Part shown: positions 44,624-54,172 of the stretch, one piece after another | How positions within the stretch are numbered: position 1 is the first letter of the stretch | How the letters are laid out: the number at the start of each line of letters is the position of its first letter | Assembly (NCBI GenBank): GCA_003280605.1 | Contig: QCEM01000002.1 | Coordinates: 1 to 64,000 of the forward strand | DNA: 64,000 nt | Origin: SAR116 cluster bacterium AG-355-O21 | GTDB taxonomy: Bacteria; Pseudomonadota; Alphaproteobacteria; Thalassobaculales; Thalassobaculaceae | Reading direction: 5' to 3' | Position numbers and translations under genes: made by a program | Notes under the pieces: generated by a model | The model's input: the letters and a program-made list of their open reading frames with translations, nothing else | Databases searched by the model: none | Told to the model about the DNA's origin: nothing

Positions 44624-45652
44624 TTACTGCGCTGCCAGGGTCAGATTGCCATCAAGGGCAAATTCATCGGCCAGCAGTTGATAGCTTTTATGGCGGGCCG
44701 CCTCGTCATGGGCCCAGGTCACAATGGCCAGTTCATCAACCCCGGTTTCGGCGGCCAGGGCGCGAATCCGCGCGGCCACATCGCCGGCCTTGCCGACCAG
44801 GGCGCGGTCCCTGTGCATTTCCATATGTGCTTGCTCACGGGCGCTATAGTCTTGGGCCAAGGCAGTGTCCGGATGTTCCAATGGGGTGAACACGCCTTGA
44901 TCACGGAACAGCCGCCAGCGGGCGCGGCTGGCGTAATGATAAGCTGCTTCCTCGGCGCTATCGGCGACCAGCGCCCAAATGCAAATGCCGGCATTTGGTT
45001 TCGGGTGGCGCAGGCTTGGCTTGTAATGGCTGCGGTAGATATCAAGCGCCTGTTGGCCGCCCTGGCCATCGGTGAAAAACCACGCAAAACTATATGGCAG
45101 GCCGAAATGCGCCGCGACTTGGGCGCCATAGGTGGAACTGCCGAGGATCCAAAGTTCCGGTGCGGTATCTCCCTGCGGCATCGCTTGGATGCTGCCATAG
45201 GGGTGATTTTCGGCCAAGGGTTCACCATGCACCCAGGCATCCAGATCGGCCACATCATTGGGGAATTCCGCCGGTCGTTGATTGGCCTGTGGGTTCAAGG
45301 CAAAGGCGGTGCGACCATCCGACCCAGGGGCGCGGCCAAGGCCAAGATCAATCCGGCCCGGGGCCAAAGCGTCAAGCACGCGGAATTGTTCGGCGACTTT
45401 TAAAGGCGCGTAATGGGGCAGCATAACGCCGGCGCTGCCGACCCTTATGCGCTGGGTATTGCTGGCGATGGCAGCGATGAGGATTTCCGGGGCGGTGCCG
45501 ACAATCGTAGGGTTTGCGTGGTGTTCAGAGACCCAAAAGCGGTGATATCCCATCGCATCGGCAGCCTTGGCCAGATCTAACGTGGCGCGGATCGCGGCCC
45601 CTTGCGTGCGACCGGCCGCAGCGATGGATTGATCAAGAATGGAAATCCGCAT
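44624..45652 (-). CDS. LLM-class flavin-dependent oxidoreductase (MsnO8-like)
   Basis: 342 residues of the bacterial-luciferase-like fold. Signature elements are 'ISILDQSIAAAGRTQGAA' at the start, 'HRFWVSEHHANPTIVGTAPE', 'IRVGSAGVMLPHYAPLKVAE' and 'GRIDLGLGRAPGSDGRT'. The family uses FMNH2 or F420 with oxygen or hydride acceptors; this subgroup is annotated MsnO8 and has no fixed substrate. GGAGGAA stands before the ATG. It is divergent from a second luciferase-like gene across 159 bases. Confidence 0.9.
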   Translation of the reverse strand: MRISILDQSIAAAGRTQGAAIRATLDLAKAADAMGYHRFWVSEHHANPTIVGTAPEILIAAIASNTQRIRVGSAGVMLPHYAPLKVAEQFRVLDALAPGRIDLGLGRAPGSDGRTAFALNPQANQRPAEFPNDVADLDAWVHGEPLAENHPYGSIQAMPQGDTAPELWILGSSTYGAQVAAHFGLPYSFAWFFTDGQGGQQALDIYRSHYKPSLRHPKPNAGICIWALVADSAEEAAYHYASRARWRLFRDQGVFTPLEHPDTALAQDYSAREQAHMEMHRDRALVGKAGDVAARIRALAAETGVDELAIVTWAHDEAARHKSYQLLADEFALDGNLTLAAQ

Positions 45653-45811
45653 CGGTTCCTCCGTCTAAATAGACCCTCACAGTAACCTTGAAATGAACTG
45701 CCGGTCTATGCCTGAAACTGCCGCAGCGGTGCGCAATTTCTACTTCTGTTCGTTGCCGCCTTCGATTAGCGTATCGGTAGCTCATAAAAATCAAACCGAC
45801 AGGGCAGGGCA

Positions 45812-46972
45812 ATGACAGCAGATCGATTTTTGCGGACCGGCGTGTTTCTGGCACCGTTTCATCAGATGAACGAAAATCCAACCATGGCGCTTGAGCGCGA
45901 TATGGACCTGTTGGTTCATCTCGACAAGCTGAATTACCATGAAGCTTGGGTTGGTGAGCATCACTCCGGCGGCTTTGAAATTATCTCTAGCCCGGAAATG
46001 TTCATCGCTGCCGCCGCCGAACGGACCAAGCATATTCGCCTTGGCACCGGCGTTGTCTCATTGCCGTATCATAACCCGTTCATGCTCTCTAGCCGGATGA
46101 TGCAGCTTGACCATATGACCCGCGGCCGGGCGATGTTTGGAGTTGGCCCGGGGGCGCTGGTTCACGATGCTGCTAAAATCGGTCTGAAAGCCGAAGATCA
46201 ACGGCCCCGCATGAACGAAGCCTTAGATGCCGTGGTGACTCTCATGGATGGTGGTGTGGTCACGCAGAAAACCGATTGGTTTGATCTTAACGGCGCGCAA
46301 TTACAGTTGCAGCCCTATGGCGCGGCACCGATGGAAATGGCCGTTGCGTGCGCCCGCTCGCCTGTCGGTGCGGTGGCGGCAGGGCGTCACGGTATCGGCA
46401 TGTTGTCGATTGGCGGGACGTCCGATGACGCCTTAAAAGCACATGCCGCGAATTGGGGCATTTATACCGATCATGCAAATGCGGCCGGGAAAGTCGCTGA
46501 CCGAGGAAAATGGCGTATCGTGACCTTCGCTCATGTGGCCGAAACCCGCGAGCAAGCACGCCGTGATGTGGCCTTCGGCCTGCAGCATTTCGCTGACTAC
46601 TTCCGTGAAGTCGCAACTTTCCCAATCATCCCGGCCGATGTTTCCGACCCGCTTGATTATCTGATCAAGGAAGGCATTGCTTGCATCGGTACGCCGGATG
46701 ATTGCATCGCCCATTTTGAGCGCTTGTGGCAGGGCTCAGAAGGCGGTTTCGGGGCTGCCCTGCTGCTGGCTCATAACTGGGCCGATTGGGATGCCACCCG
46801 CAAAAGCTATGAGCTGATGGCCCGCTATGTGCACCCGCATTTCCAAGGCCATGCGAACCATCTGCGCCAGCACAGCTATAATGTGGCCGCCGGTAACCGC
46901 GATACCCATGTGGCCGCGGCTTCGGCCGCCGTCAGCGGTGAAATTGATAAGTTTCATAAAAAAGCTGGCTAA
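45812..46972 (+). CDS. LLM-class flavin-dependent monooxygenase (limonene monooxygenase-like)
   Basis: 386 residues with the luciferase-like barrel. 'RTGVFLAPFHQMNENPTMAL' at the start, 'HEAWVGEHHSGGFEIISSPE', 'IRLGTGVVSLPYHNPFMLSS' and 'GRAMFGVGPGALVHDA' are typical of the limonene 1,2-monooxygenase/alkanal monooxygenase-like group. Such enzymes need a separate flavin reductase, and none is adjacent. An SDR gene converges on its end, and a second SDR follows that one. It starts at the ATG after CAGGGCAGG. Confidence 0.9.
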   Translation: MTADRFLRTGVFLAPFHQMNENPTMALERDMDLLVHLDKLNYHEAWVGEHHSGGFEIISSPEMFIAAAAERTKHIRLGTGVVSLPYHNPFMLSSRMMQLDHMTRGRAMFGVGPGALVHDAAKIGLKAEDQRPRMNEALDAVVTLMDGGVVTQKTDWFDLNGAQLQLQPYGAAPMEMAVACARSPVGAVAAGRHGIGMLSIGGTSDDALKAHAANWGIYTDHANAAGKVADRGKWRIVTFAHVAETREQARRDVAFGLQHFADYFREVATFPIIPADVSDPLDYLIKEGIACIGTPDDCIAHFERLWQGSEGGFGAALLLAHNWADWDATRKSYELMARYVHPHFQGHANHLRQHSYNVAAGNRDTHVAAASAAVSGEIDKFHKKAG

Positions 46973-46992
46973 GCTGCCGCCGACCCAGGCGC

Positions 46993-47766
46993 TTAGCTGT
47001 CCGGGCGGTCGATCCAGTTATACAAGGCCAGGCCGCCGTCAACGGCCAGCACAGTGCCTGTGACATAGGCGCTGTGCCGGTTTGACAGCAGGCTTACAAT
47101 CGGTGCCGCCAAGTCTTCCGGGGTGCCGGTGCGGCCCATGGTGATGCGTTTTTCCAACGTTGTCACATCGGCCTTAAAGCCACCGCCTGGAATGGCTCCG
47201 GGGGCAACGCCATTGACCCGGATACCGTCCGGCCCGAGGGCTCGCGCCAATTCTTTGACGACCATCACTTGCCCTGCTTTTGAGGCGCTATAATGCGGCA
47301 GGTTACGTGGTGCTTCGGCATGCAGTGAGGTGACAAAAATCATCCGCCCGGCGATTTTTTCGGTACGCATCGCCTGGGCCAGCCCGCGGGCGAGGAAAAA
47401 TCCGGAGCGTAGATTGGTATTGACCATTGCATCCCATTCATCTTCGGTAACCGCCAGGACAGTTTGGCTTTCCGGGCGCGGCGGTGAGGCGGCATGGACG
47501 AAAACCGTGATCGTACCGTAAATGCCCTGAGCGGCGGCCAATAGGTCTTTCCAGCCATCACGGCCGGCCAGGTCGGCGTTGAGGAAATGCGCCGTGCCAC
47601 CGGCGGCGGTAATCTCGTCGATCATGGCTTTGGCAATATCACCGCCAATACCGGTGAAAACAGTTTTCGCCCCTGCTTTACCAAGCGCCAAGGCGGTCGC
47701 CCGACCAATCCCTGAGGTTGCGCCGGTAACCAAGGCAATATCATGGGTAAATTCGCTTGCGGTCAT
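46993..47766 (-). CDS. Short-chain dehydrogenase/reductase
   Basis: 257 residues of the classical SDR family. The cofactor motif is 'ALVTGATSGIGRATALALG', the catalytic tyrosine and lysine are in 'PHYSASKAGQVMVV', and the C-terminal 'SAYVTGTVLAVDGGLALYN' is standard. The lack of a basic residue after the glycine motif gives no clear NAD or NADP preference. The ATG at 47766 is preferred over 47787. It lies downstream of a second SDR on the same strand, 39 bases apart. Confidence 0.9.
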   Translation of the reverse strand: MTASEFTHDIALVTGATSGIGRATALALGKAGAKTVFTGIGGDIAKAMIDEITAAGGTAHFLNADLAGRDGWKDLLAAAQGIYGTITVFVHAASPPRPESQTVLAVTEDEWDAMVNTNLRSGFFLARGLAQAMRTEKIAGRMIFVTSLHAEAPRNLPHYSASKAGQVMVVKELARALGPDGIRVNGVAPGAIPGGGFKADVTTLEKRITMGRTGTPEDLAAPIVSLLSNRHSAYVTGTVLAVDGGLALYNWIDRPDS

Positions 47767-47805
47767 CGCCCTGCTCCTGAGGTTCAAAAAATAAAAATAG
47801 CGGCG

Positions 47806-48561
47806 TTAAGAGGGGGCCAGTAATTGGCCGCCGTCGACCGAAATAATTTGCCCGGTGATCCAGCTTGCCGGCGATGCACCAAGGAAAACCGCCAGGCTCG
47901 CAACTTCTTCCGGTTTGCCCATGCGGCCAAAGGGGATGCGGGCAAGTGTGCTGTCATAGCGTTGGCGATTGTTTTTGAAGGCGTCGTCCCACACCCCGCC
48001 TGGAAACTCAATCGAGCCGGGCGCGATACAGTTGACGCGAATTTTATCATCGGCCAGGGCGATGGCATGACTTTGGGTAAGCTGGATGACAGCCGCTTTA
48101 ACGGCGCCGTAGGCAATGTTGCCGCTGGCCCCAATGCCGGAGATGGATGCGGTATTGATGATCGCCGGCGCGGGGCTTTTTTGCAAATACGGCACCGCCG
48201 CCCAGGTCCCGCGGACCACGCCCATCAGATCAACGTCAATGCCGAGCTTCCATCCTGTTTCATCATTTGTGCGGCCAAAGCCGGACGGATTATTGACCAG
48301 TACATCAATGCCGCCAAGATGTGCTGCAGCGGCGTCAACAAAGGCTTTTAAGGCATCCGGATCGGCAACGTCACAGGCCTGGGTGAAAACATCTACGCCA
48401 TGGCCGCGCAAGGTTTCAGCCGCAGCATCAAGACCTGCTTGGCCGCGGGCGCAGAGCGCGAGATTTGCCCCCTCACGGGCAAAGCCTTCAGAGATTGCCA
48501 AGCCGATGCCGCGACTGCCGCCGGTGATCACAACGGAACGCCCGGTTAATCCTAAATCCAT
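47806..48561 (-). CDS. Short-chain dehydrogenase/reductase
   Basis: 251 residues of a classical SDR. 'VVITGGSRGIGLAISEGFA' binds the cofactor (the arginine after the glycines suggests NADP), 'VLVNNPSGFG' replaces the usual NNAG, the catalytic residues are in 'SGNIAYGAVKAAVIQL', and 'ASWITGQIISVDGGQLL' ends the fold. The NNPSG variant occurs in some 3-oxoacyl-ACP-reductase-like SDRs. Substrate unknown. It is likely co-transcribed with the following SDR and possibly with the carbonic anhydrase gene downstream of SelO. Confidence 0.9.
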   Translation of the reverse strand: MDLGLTGRSVVITGGSRGIGLAISEGFAREGANLALCARGQAGLDAAAETLRGHGVDVFTQACDVADPDALKAFVDAAAAHLGGIDVLVNNPSGFGRTNDETGWKLGIDVDLMGVVRGTWAAVPYLQKSPAPAIINTASISGIGASGNIAYGAVKAAVIQLTQSHAIALADDKIRVNCIAPGSIEFPGGVWDDAFKNNRQRYDSTLARIPFGRMGKPEEVASLAVFLGASPASWITGQIISVDGGQLLAPS

Positions 48562-48585
48562 CGCTGTTTACTCCTGCTAAGAGGG

Positions 48586-49224
48586 TTAGGTGAGTGGCGT
48601 GAAATCACCACTGTCCGGGTCCATTACCAATAATTTGCCGTCAGCAATATCAAAATACGCACCACGCAGCCGCAAGGTGCCGGCCGTGACACGATCTTGG
48701 ATGAAGGGAAAGGTTTTCAGGTTTTCGATTGAGACCTGAATAGAGTGACGCTCAAGGGCTTTTTGGCGGGCATCAATCGGTGCGTCAGCAAGCTGGTGCA
48801 CTGCCGCGTGATACGCCGGCCGCAGCAGCGATACCCAACGATCAATGAAATTTTGCCCCGTCGATTGTTTGTCCTCGCCCTCAAGAAAGGCGCGAACCCC
48901 GCCGCAGCGACAATGGCCCATCACAACGATCGTTTCCACATTCAGGCCCGTGACAGCAAACTCAAGAGCGGCCCCGGTACCATGGTGATCCGCATCAGGC
49001 AGATATGGCGGCACCAGATTGGCGACATTGCGGACAACAAATAACTGCCCCGGCCCGGCGTTGAAAATGGTTGCTGGATCAACCCGGCTATCGCTGCAGG
49101 CGATGACCATGGTGTGCGGCGCTTGGCCATTCTCGGCAAGATCACGATAGCGCGCGGCATCGCGGGGGTCGTACGCTGCGCGAAAGCGCCGGTAACCGGC
49201 GACAAAGTCTTCGACATCATCCAT
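48586..49224 (-). CDS. can: Beta-class carbonic anhydrase
   Basis: Interconverts CO2 and bicarbonate. It has 212 residues, with the zinc ligands and dyad in 'IACSDSRVDPATIF' (Cys, Asp-Arg) and 'VVMGHCRCGGVRAF' (His, Cys), and the conserved 'HGTGAALEFAVTGL' between them. The sequence is of the plant-like/Can type. It lies 24 bases upstream of the SDR gene on the same strand; 58 bases separate it from SelO. Confidence 0.94.
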   Translation of the reverse strand: MDDVEDFVAGYRRFRAAYDPRDAARYRDLAENGQAPHTMVIACSDSRVDPATIFNAGPGQLFVVRNVANLVPPYLPDADHHGTGAALEFAVTGLNVETIVVMGHCRCGGVRAFLEGEDKQSTGQNFIDRWVSLLRPAYHAAVHQLADAPIDARQKALERHSIQVSIENLKTFPFIQDRVTAGTLRLRGAYFDIADGKLLVMDPDSGDFTPLT

Positions 49225-49282
49225 TTTCTAGGGCGCTCCATGCCGTCATGGTAGGGTGGTTTAGGTACCGCGATAGGGTGGT

Positions 49283-50788
49283 TTAGGTTCCGCAAAAGGT
49301 TTGCGTGACAACTTGCTCGGCGGTTGGCGGCTCGGCAAAGCGCTCTCGTCCGGGTTGCGCCTCAAAGGGCCGTGACAGCACCTCACATAATTCATCAAAC
49401 GGGCCGAAATCATCATTTTCGGCGGCTGCAATCGCCTCCTCGACAAGATGATTGCGGGGGATATAAAGCGCATTAACAGCCATCATATTAGCCTGCCTTT
49501 GGGAGTCCGAACTGGCCTCTGCGGCAAGTCTTTGTCGCCAGGCCGGGAGCCATTCCGCAACCGTCTCAGGTTCATTGAAAAGGGCCAGAAAGGCAGCGTC
49601 TTTGGCAACATCCGAGGTGATATCAAGGCTGCCGAGATGGCGATGCGCAAGGCTGAAATCAACGTGGTTATCGGCCAGCGCCTGTAACCAGTCACGGATC
49701 AGATTCATGTCACCTTCAGCATCTTCTTTGCCACCGGCGGGGGCATTCGTCAGGCCAAGTTTTGCGCCCATTTCGCGGCGGTAAGCAGCCTCAAAACGTT
49801 GCGGGAAGGTATCCAGAATATCTTTGATCGCGGCCACCGCGACATCTTCCGAGGGATCAAGCAAGGGCAGTAAGGATTGCGCCAAGCAGGCCAGGTTCCA
49901 TTGGCCGATTCCAGGTTGGTTGATATAGGCATAACGGCCGTCTCGGTCGATCGAGCTGAAAACCGTCTCTGGATGAAACACGTCCATGAAGGCACACGGA
50001 CCATAGTCAATCGTTTCCCCGGCAATCGACATATTGTCGGTGTTCATCACCCCGTGAATGAAGCCGATGGCCATCCACCGGGCGATCAAATGTGCTTGGC
50101 GGTTTAAAATCGTTTCAAACATGGCCAGATAGGGTTGCGCGGCGGCGGCGGCTTCGGGGTAATGGCGGGCGATGACATGGTCGGCAAGCTGGCCGAGGCC
50201 GGCAATATCTTGACGTGCGGCAAAAAACTGAAAGGTGCCAACGCGGATATGGCTGGTGGCAACCCGGGTGAGAATCGCACCTGGTAATACACGTTCCCGA
50301 AAAACCGCCTCACCGGTGCTGACGGCCGCCAATGCGCGGGTGGTCGGCACCGCCATCGCGGCCATTGCTTCGCTGACAATATACTCCCGCAGCACCGGGC
50401 CAATTGCGGCCCGGCCATCGCCCATGCGGGAATACGGGGTCGGCCCTGCGCCCTTTAGCTGGATGTCGCGGCGCTGGCCGTGACGGTCAATGACCTCGCC
50501 CAAAAGCACGGCCCGACCGTCGCCTAATTGTGGTACCCAGTTGCCAAACTGATGACCGGCATAGGCCATCGATAGCGGACTGGCTCCCTGTGGTAGATGG
50601 TTGCCGGCGAACACATTGACGCCATCGGCTGTTTTCAGCGCCGCACTATCAAGCTCAAGCTCGCTGGCCAAAAGCGTGTTGAGGCGCAACAGCCGCGGCG
50701 CGGCAACAGGGGTTGGTTCCTGGTGCGCAAAAAAGCGTTCGGGCAGGCGCGCATAACTATTGTCGAAGGCAAATAGACCCTGATCCAC
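49283..50788 (-). CDS. selO: Protein adenylyltransferase SelO (YdiU/UPF0061)
   Basis: 501 residues of the SelO pseudokinase family, which AMPylates Ser, Thr and Tyr residues of redox proteins. Typical blocks are 'AYAGHQFGNWVPQLGDGRA', 'DIQLKGAGPTPYSRMGDGRA', 'EAMAAMAVPTTRALA', the nucleotide/metal site 'GFIHGVMNTDNMSIAGETID' and 'YGPCAFMDVF'. The C-terminus ends 'TFCGT', with the conserved cysteine that is selenocysteine in animal homologues. Full length, single gene. It starts at 50788, 94 bases from cobB. Confidence 0.94.
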   Translation of the reverse strand: MDQGLFAFDNSYARLPERFFAHQEPTPVAAPRLLRLNTLLASELELDSAALKTADGVNVFAGNHLPQGASPLSMAYAGHQFGNWVPQLGDGRAVLLGEVIDRHGQRRDIQLKGAGPTPYSRMGDGRAAIGPVLREYIVSEAMAAMAVPTTRALAAVSTGEAVFRERVLPGAILTRVATSHIRVGTFQFFAARQDIAGLGQLADHVIARHYPEAAAAAQPYLAMFETILNRQAHLIARWMAIGFIHGVMNTDNMSIAGETIDYGPCAFMDVFHPETVFSSIDRDGRYAYINQPGIGQWNLACLAQSLLPLLDPSEDVAVAAIKDILDTFPQRFEAAYRREMGAKLGLTNAPAGGKEDAEGDMNLIRDWLQALADNHVDFSLAHRHLGSLDITSDVAKDAAFLALFNEPETVAEWLPAWRQRLAAEASSDSQRQANMMAVNALYIPRNHLVEEAIAAAENDDFGPFDELCEVLSRPFEAQPGRERFAEPPTAEQVVTQTFCGT

Positions 50789-50883
50789 AACTCACTCCCA
50801 TATAGCGACCGAATTTAGAAATAGGTTGCTGGGTTTGACTTGGCAATCATCTGCTGGTTGCGCAGTGCTGAAAAATAGTTTGC

Positions 50884-52194
50884 TTAATGGCTCGCTGCAA
50901 TCACATGGAAATAGCCACCGCTGACGTTTCCGCGGCGGCCGCCTGCCGGGCCGATGACATTACCAAGACCGTCGCGTAACGTGACCAATGGCACATCGGT
51001 GCCTGCCTGCAGCAACCGCGAATAGTGAAATTCATGGCCGCGTACCTCTGTGCCGGCGGTGCCAAGGGGACAGTCGGCAAGCAGCTGCGCCTGTCGATAG
51101 CCAAGGTTCATCTTACGTTTTGCAAAACTGGTTTCATGGCTCAAAAGCCCGAGCATTTGATGACGCTGTCCGCTGCTGTCTTCAAGCCCTTGGCCCAAGA
51201 CCATGAAGCCACCGCATTCACCATGAACCGGCTTGTGGGCGGCGAATTGTTGGGTGGCGGTGCGAAAATGTTCGGCAGCGGCAAGCGCGCCGCCGTGCAA
51301 TTCAGGGTAACCGCCAGGGAGCCAACAAACATCACAGGTGCTGTTCGGGCCTTCATTCGCCAGCGGCGAGAACGGATATATTTCCGCCCCTGCGGCCTGC
51401 CATTGATACAATAGATGCGGGTAAAGAAAGGTAAACGCGTGATCGCGGGCCAAAGCAATGCGTTGCCCGGGCGGTGGCAGTGCAAGCGTGGCGGCGGCGG
51501 GTAAGATGGGCTGTGCGGCAGCGGCCACGGCGTCCAGGTCGACGGACTGTTCGATAATATCCGCAAGCTTTTCGATGAAGCTTTCCAAAGCTGTATGTTC
51601 TGCCGCTTGAACCAGGCCCAAATGACGTTCCGGCAGCGCCATTTCCGGGTTTCGCCGGATTGACCCTAGCACTTGAATACCGTGGGCAGTGATCGCGTCG
51701 GCGGCTTGGGCATGATGGCGGTCGCTGGCGACTTGGTTGAGAATCACGCCGGCGATTGCAACCCCTGGATCGAAGCTGGCAAAACCATGGGCGATAGCAG
51801 CAGCTGTTTTCGATTGCCCAGAGATGTCCAATACAATAATGGCCGGCAGACCAAAGCGCCGGGCAAGATCGGCAGCCGCCCCGCTGCGTCCGCTGCCGCC
51901 ATCGATGCCGTCGAATAACCCCATGGCGCTTTCAATCAACAGCAAGTCTTGGCCGCTTGCGGCATGGGCCAATAATCCGGCCAGTAAATCAGGGGCCATC
52001 GCCCAACTGTCGAGGTTGACACCGCGCTGACCGCTGGCGGCGGAATGAAACCCTGGGTCGATGTAGTCAGGTCCGGATTTGGCTCCATTAATGGCTAGGC
52101 CGCGGCGTTTAAAAGCCCGCAACAGGCCAATTGTGACGCTGGTTTTACCGGCACCGGAGCGGGCTGCCCCGATAATCAAGCCGCGGCCGTTCAT
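50884..52194 (-). CDS. cobB: Hydrogenobyrinic acid a,c-diamide synthase
   Basis: Amidates the a and c side chains of hydrogenobyrinic acid (aerobic CobB; the anaerobic equivalent is CbiA). It has 436 residues. The N-terminal dethiobiotin-synthetase-like ATPase has the P-loop 'GAARSGAGKTSVTIGLL', then 'NGAKSGPDYIDPGFH', 'GLFDGIDGGSGRSG', and the class I glutaminase-like C-terminus with the catalytic cysteine in 'PVHGECGGFMVLGQGL'. The ATG overlaps the cobA stop (ATGA). It is the last gene of the minus-strand cobA-cobB pair. Confidence 0.93.
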   Translation of the reverse strand: MNGRGLIIGAARSGAGKTSVTIGLLRAFKRRGLAINGAKSGPDYIDPGFHSAASGQRGVNLDSWAMAPDLLAGLLAHAASGQDLLLIESAMGLFDGIDGGSGRSGAAADLARRFGLPAIIVLDISGQSKTAAAIAHGFASFDPGVAIAGVILNQVASDRHHAQAADAITAHGIQVLGSIRRNPEMALPERHLGLVQAAEHTALESFIEKLADIIEQSVDLDAVAAAAQPILPAAATLALPPPGQRIALARDHAFTFLYPHLLYQWQAAGAEIYPFSPLANEGPNSTCDVCWLPGGYPELHGGALAAAEHFRTATQQFAAHKPVHGECGGFMVLGQGLEDSSGQRHQMLGLLSHETSFAKRKMNLGYRQAQLLADCPLGTAGTEVRGHEFHYSRLLQAGTDVPLVTLRDGLGNVIGPAGGRRGNVSGGYFHVIAASH

Positions 52195-53006
52195 GGCTCT
52201 GATCCGGAGTCGGACAAGGGCGGCAGGTCAGCTGTTAATTGCGCCCGCATGGGCACGATTTCGCCAACAAAAATCAATGATGGGGCACGCAAATCGGCAG
52301 CCGATACGGCTGCTGCAAGGCTGCCAAGGGTTGCCTCTAAAACCGTTTCATCGGCGCAGGTGGCCGACATCACAGCCGCCGCCGGGGTTGTCGCCGGCAA
52401 GCCGCCGCGCATCAATGCGGCGGTGATCAGCGGTAAATTACGTAACCCCATGTAAATGATGATCGGCTGCCCGGTGCGGCCTAAGGCTTGCCAATCAATA
52501 TCGTCATCGCTATCGGCACCGTGACCGGTTGCAAGAATGACGGCTTTGTTAATGCCGCGCATGGTGGTTGGGATGACGGCACTGGCGGCAGCCCCGGAAG
52601 CTGCCGTCACACCCGGTAAGATTCGAAAACCAATGCCGGCTTGTGTCAGCGCCAAAGCTTCATCACCGCCGCGCCCAAAAATGAACGGATCGCCGCCTTT
52701 CAATCTTAAAACCCGATGCCCGGCCCCTGCCAAATCGATCAGTCGCTGGTTGATTTGCCTTTGGTTGATGGATTTTTGGCCACCGCGCTTACCCACAAAC
52801 TGCAGGTCTGCATGCTGGGCAAACGCCAGCACACTGTCATCAACCAAGGCATCGTAAACAATCACATCGGCCTCTTGGATTGCAGAAAGCACCCCCAGGG
52901 TCAGACATTCAGCGCTTCCGGGCCCGGCACCGGCAAGCCAGACATGTCCTGGTTTGAAGGCAGGTCTGGTCTCGGCCAGTGATTTGAGTGTGGTTGTTAA
53001 ATCCAT
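52191..53006 (-). CDS. cobA: Uroporphyrinogen-III C-methyltransferase
   Basis: Methylates uroporphyrinogen III at C2 and C7 to precorrin-2, the entry to the corrin branch. It has 271 residues, one domain, with no siroheme ferrochelatase fusion. 'VWLAGAGPGSAECLTLG' at the N-terminus, 'VLRLKGGDPFIFGRGGDEA', 'GVTAASGAAASAVIP' and 'PIIIYMGLRN' are the SUMT signatures. It is transcribed divergently from cbiD with 53 bases between the start codons, so the two probably share a regulatory region. Confidence 0.95.
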   Translation of the reverse strand: MDLTTTLKSLAETRPAFKPGHVWLAGAGPGSAECLTLGVLSAIQEADVIVYDALVDDSVLAFAQHADLQFVGKRGGQKSINQRQINQRLIDLAGAGHRVLRLKGGDPFIFGRGGDEALALTQAGIGFRILPGVTAASGAAASAVIPTTMRGINKAVILATGHGADSDDDIDWQALGRTGQPIIIYMGLRNLPLITAALMRGGLPATTPAAAVMSATCADETVLEATLGSLAAAVSAADLRAPSLIFVGEIVPMRAQLTADLPPLSDSGSEP

Positions 53007-53059
53007 GACGCTAGGCTTTGCAGATGACGGTTGGCTGCGCTTGTCCTATAGATTTCGTT

Positions 53060-54172
53060 ATGAATGGCAAAGGTGAAAATTTGCGCCGGGGTTGGACCAC
53101 CGGTGCCTGTGCGACAGCTGCCGCTAAGGCAGCGGTGCAGGCGTTGCTTGGCGGCGGCTTTCCGGACCCGGTCGAGATTACCTTGCCGAAGGGCCAAACC
53201 GTGGCTTTTGCCCTGGCCGATCATTGCTTGAAACCTGGGGCGGCAATGGCGGCCGTGGTCAAGGATGCCGGCGATGATCCTGACGTTACCCATGGTGCGC
53301 TGATTGTGGTCACGGCGCGGCCCGCAGCCACGGGCGCAGGGATCCTCTTTCGCGCCGGTGAGGGGGTTGGCACGGTTACCTTGCCAGGATTGCCGGTACC
53401 GCCAGGGGAGGCGGCCATTAATCCGATGCCACGACAAATGATTGCCGCCGCCATCGCCGAGGTTGCGGGCCCAGAGGCCGATTTCGAGATCGAGATTGCG
53501 GTGCCTGGCGGCGCTGCCTTGGCGGAACGCACGTTGAATGGCCGTCTGGGGATTATCAATGGCCTGTCGATCCTTGGCACAACCGGCATTGTGATACCGT
53601 TTTCCTGTGCGGCTTGGATTGATTCGATCCATCGCGGCATTGATGTGGCCCGTGCCACCGGCCAGGATCATATCGCCGGCTCGACCGGCTCGACGTCGGA
53701 GCGGGTGGTTGAGGCGCACCATGGCCTGGATCCCAAACAATTGATCGAAATGGGTGATTTCATTGGTGGCATGTTGAAATATTTGCGCACCCATCCGGTC
53801 CCGCGGGTCACCATCGCAGGCGGTGTTGCGAAGATGAGCAAGCTGGCGCAAGGGATGCTTGACGTGCATTCCAAACGTGGCCGGGCGGACCAGCAGGCAC
53901 TTGCCGACATTGCCACGTCGGTTGGCGGTGATGCCGCACTTGCGGCCAAGATCACGGCCTCGAACACGGTTGCTGAAGCCTTTGGCCATGCGGCGGCGGC
54001 GGGCATCCAGCTTGGCGATGCGGTTGCCGCGCGCGCCTGGCAGGTCGCGGCACCGGTTCTGCAGGACACTGGCAGCGCCCTTGAAATTTTGGTCATTGAT
54101 CGCGATGGCAAGATTCGCGGCGTCGCACCGTTTCGGGCGGTTCATGGCGCCCGCCCCCGAAACCGCCGTTGA
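53060..54172 (+). CDS. cbiD: Cobalt-precorrin-5B C1-methyltransferase (CbiD)
   Basis: 370 residues from the ATG at 53060. Family blocks are '[18 protein letters not shown]' at the N-terminus, '[20 protein letters not shown]', '[18 protein letters not shown]', '[17 protein letters not shown]' and '[10 protein letters not shown]'. In the anaerobic pathway CbiD methylates C1 of cobalt-precorrin-5B; here it stands in an aerobic-type cluster with no cobF in the window, so it probably does the C1 step instead of CobF. It is on the opposite strand from its neighbours: divergent from cobA, and its end overlaps the cobM end by 31 bases. An upstream in-frame start at 53018 is less likely. Confidence 0.93.
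   Translation: MNGKGENLRRGWTTGACATAAAKAAVQALLGGGFPDPVEITLPKGQTVAFALADHCLKPGAAMAAVVKDAGDDPDVTHGALIVVTARPAATGAGILFRAGEGVGTVTLPGLPVPPGEAAINPMPRQMIAAAIAEVAGPEADFEIEIAVPGGAALAERTLNGRLGIINGLSILGTTGIVIPFSCAAWIDSIHRGIDVARATGQDHIAGSTGSTSERVVEAHHGLDPKQLIEMGDFIGGMLKYLRTHPVPRVTIAGGVAKMSKLAQGMLDVHSKRGRADQQALADIATSVGGDAALAAKITASNTVAEAFGHAAAAGIQLGDAVAARAWQVAAPVLQDTGSALEILVIDRDGKIRGVAPFRAVHGARPRNRR

Noticed and set aside
52900-53070. Cobalamin riboswitch between cobA and cbiD
   Set aside because: Only 53 bases separate the starts, too short for the element, and I see no B12-box-like conserved core.
52997-54145. 382-codon frame antisense to cbiD
   Set aside because: cbiD is unmistakable on the plus strand; the antisense product shows no domain.
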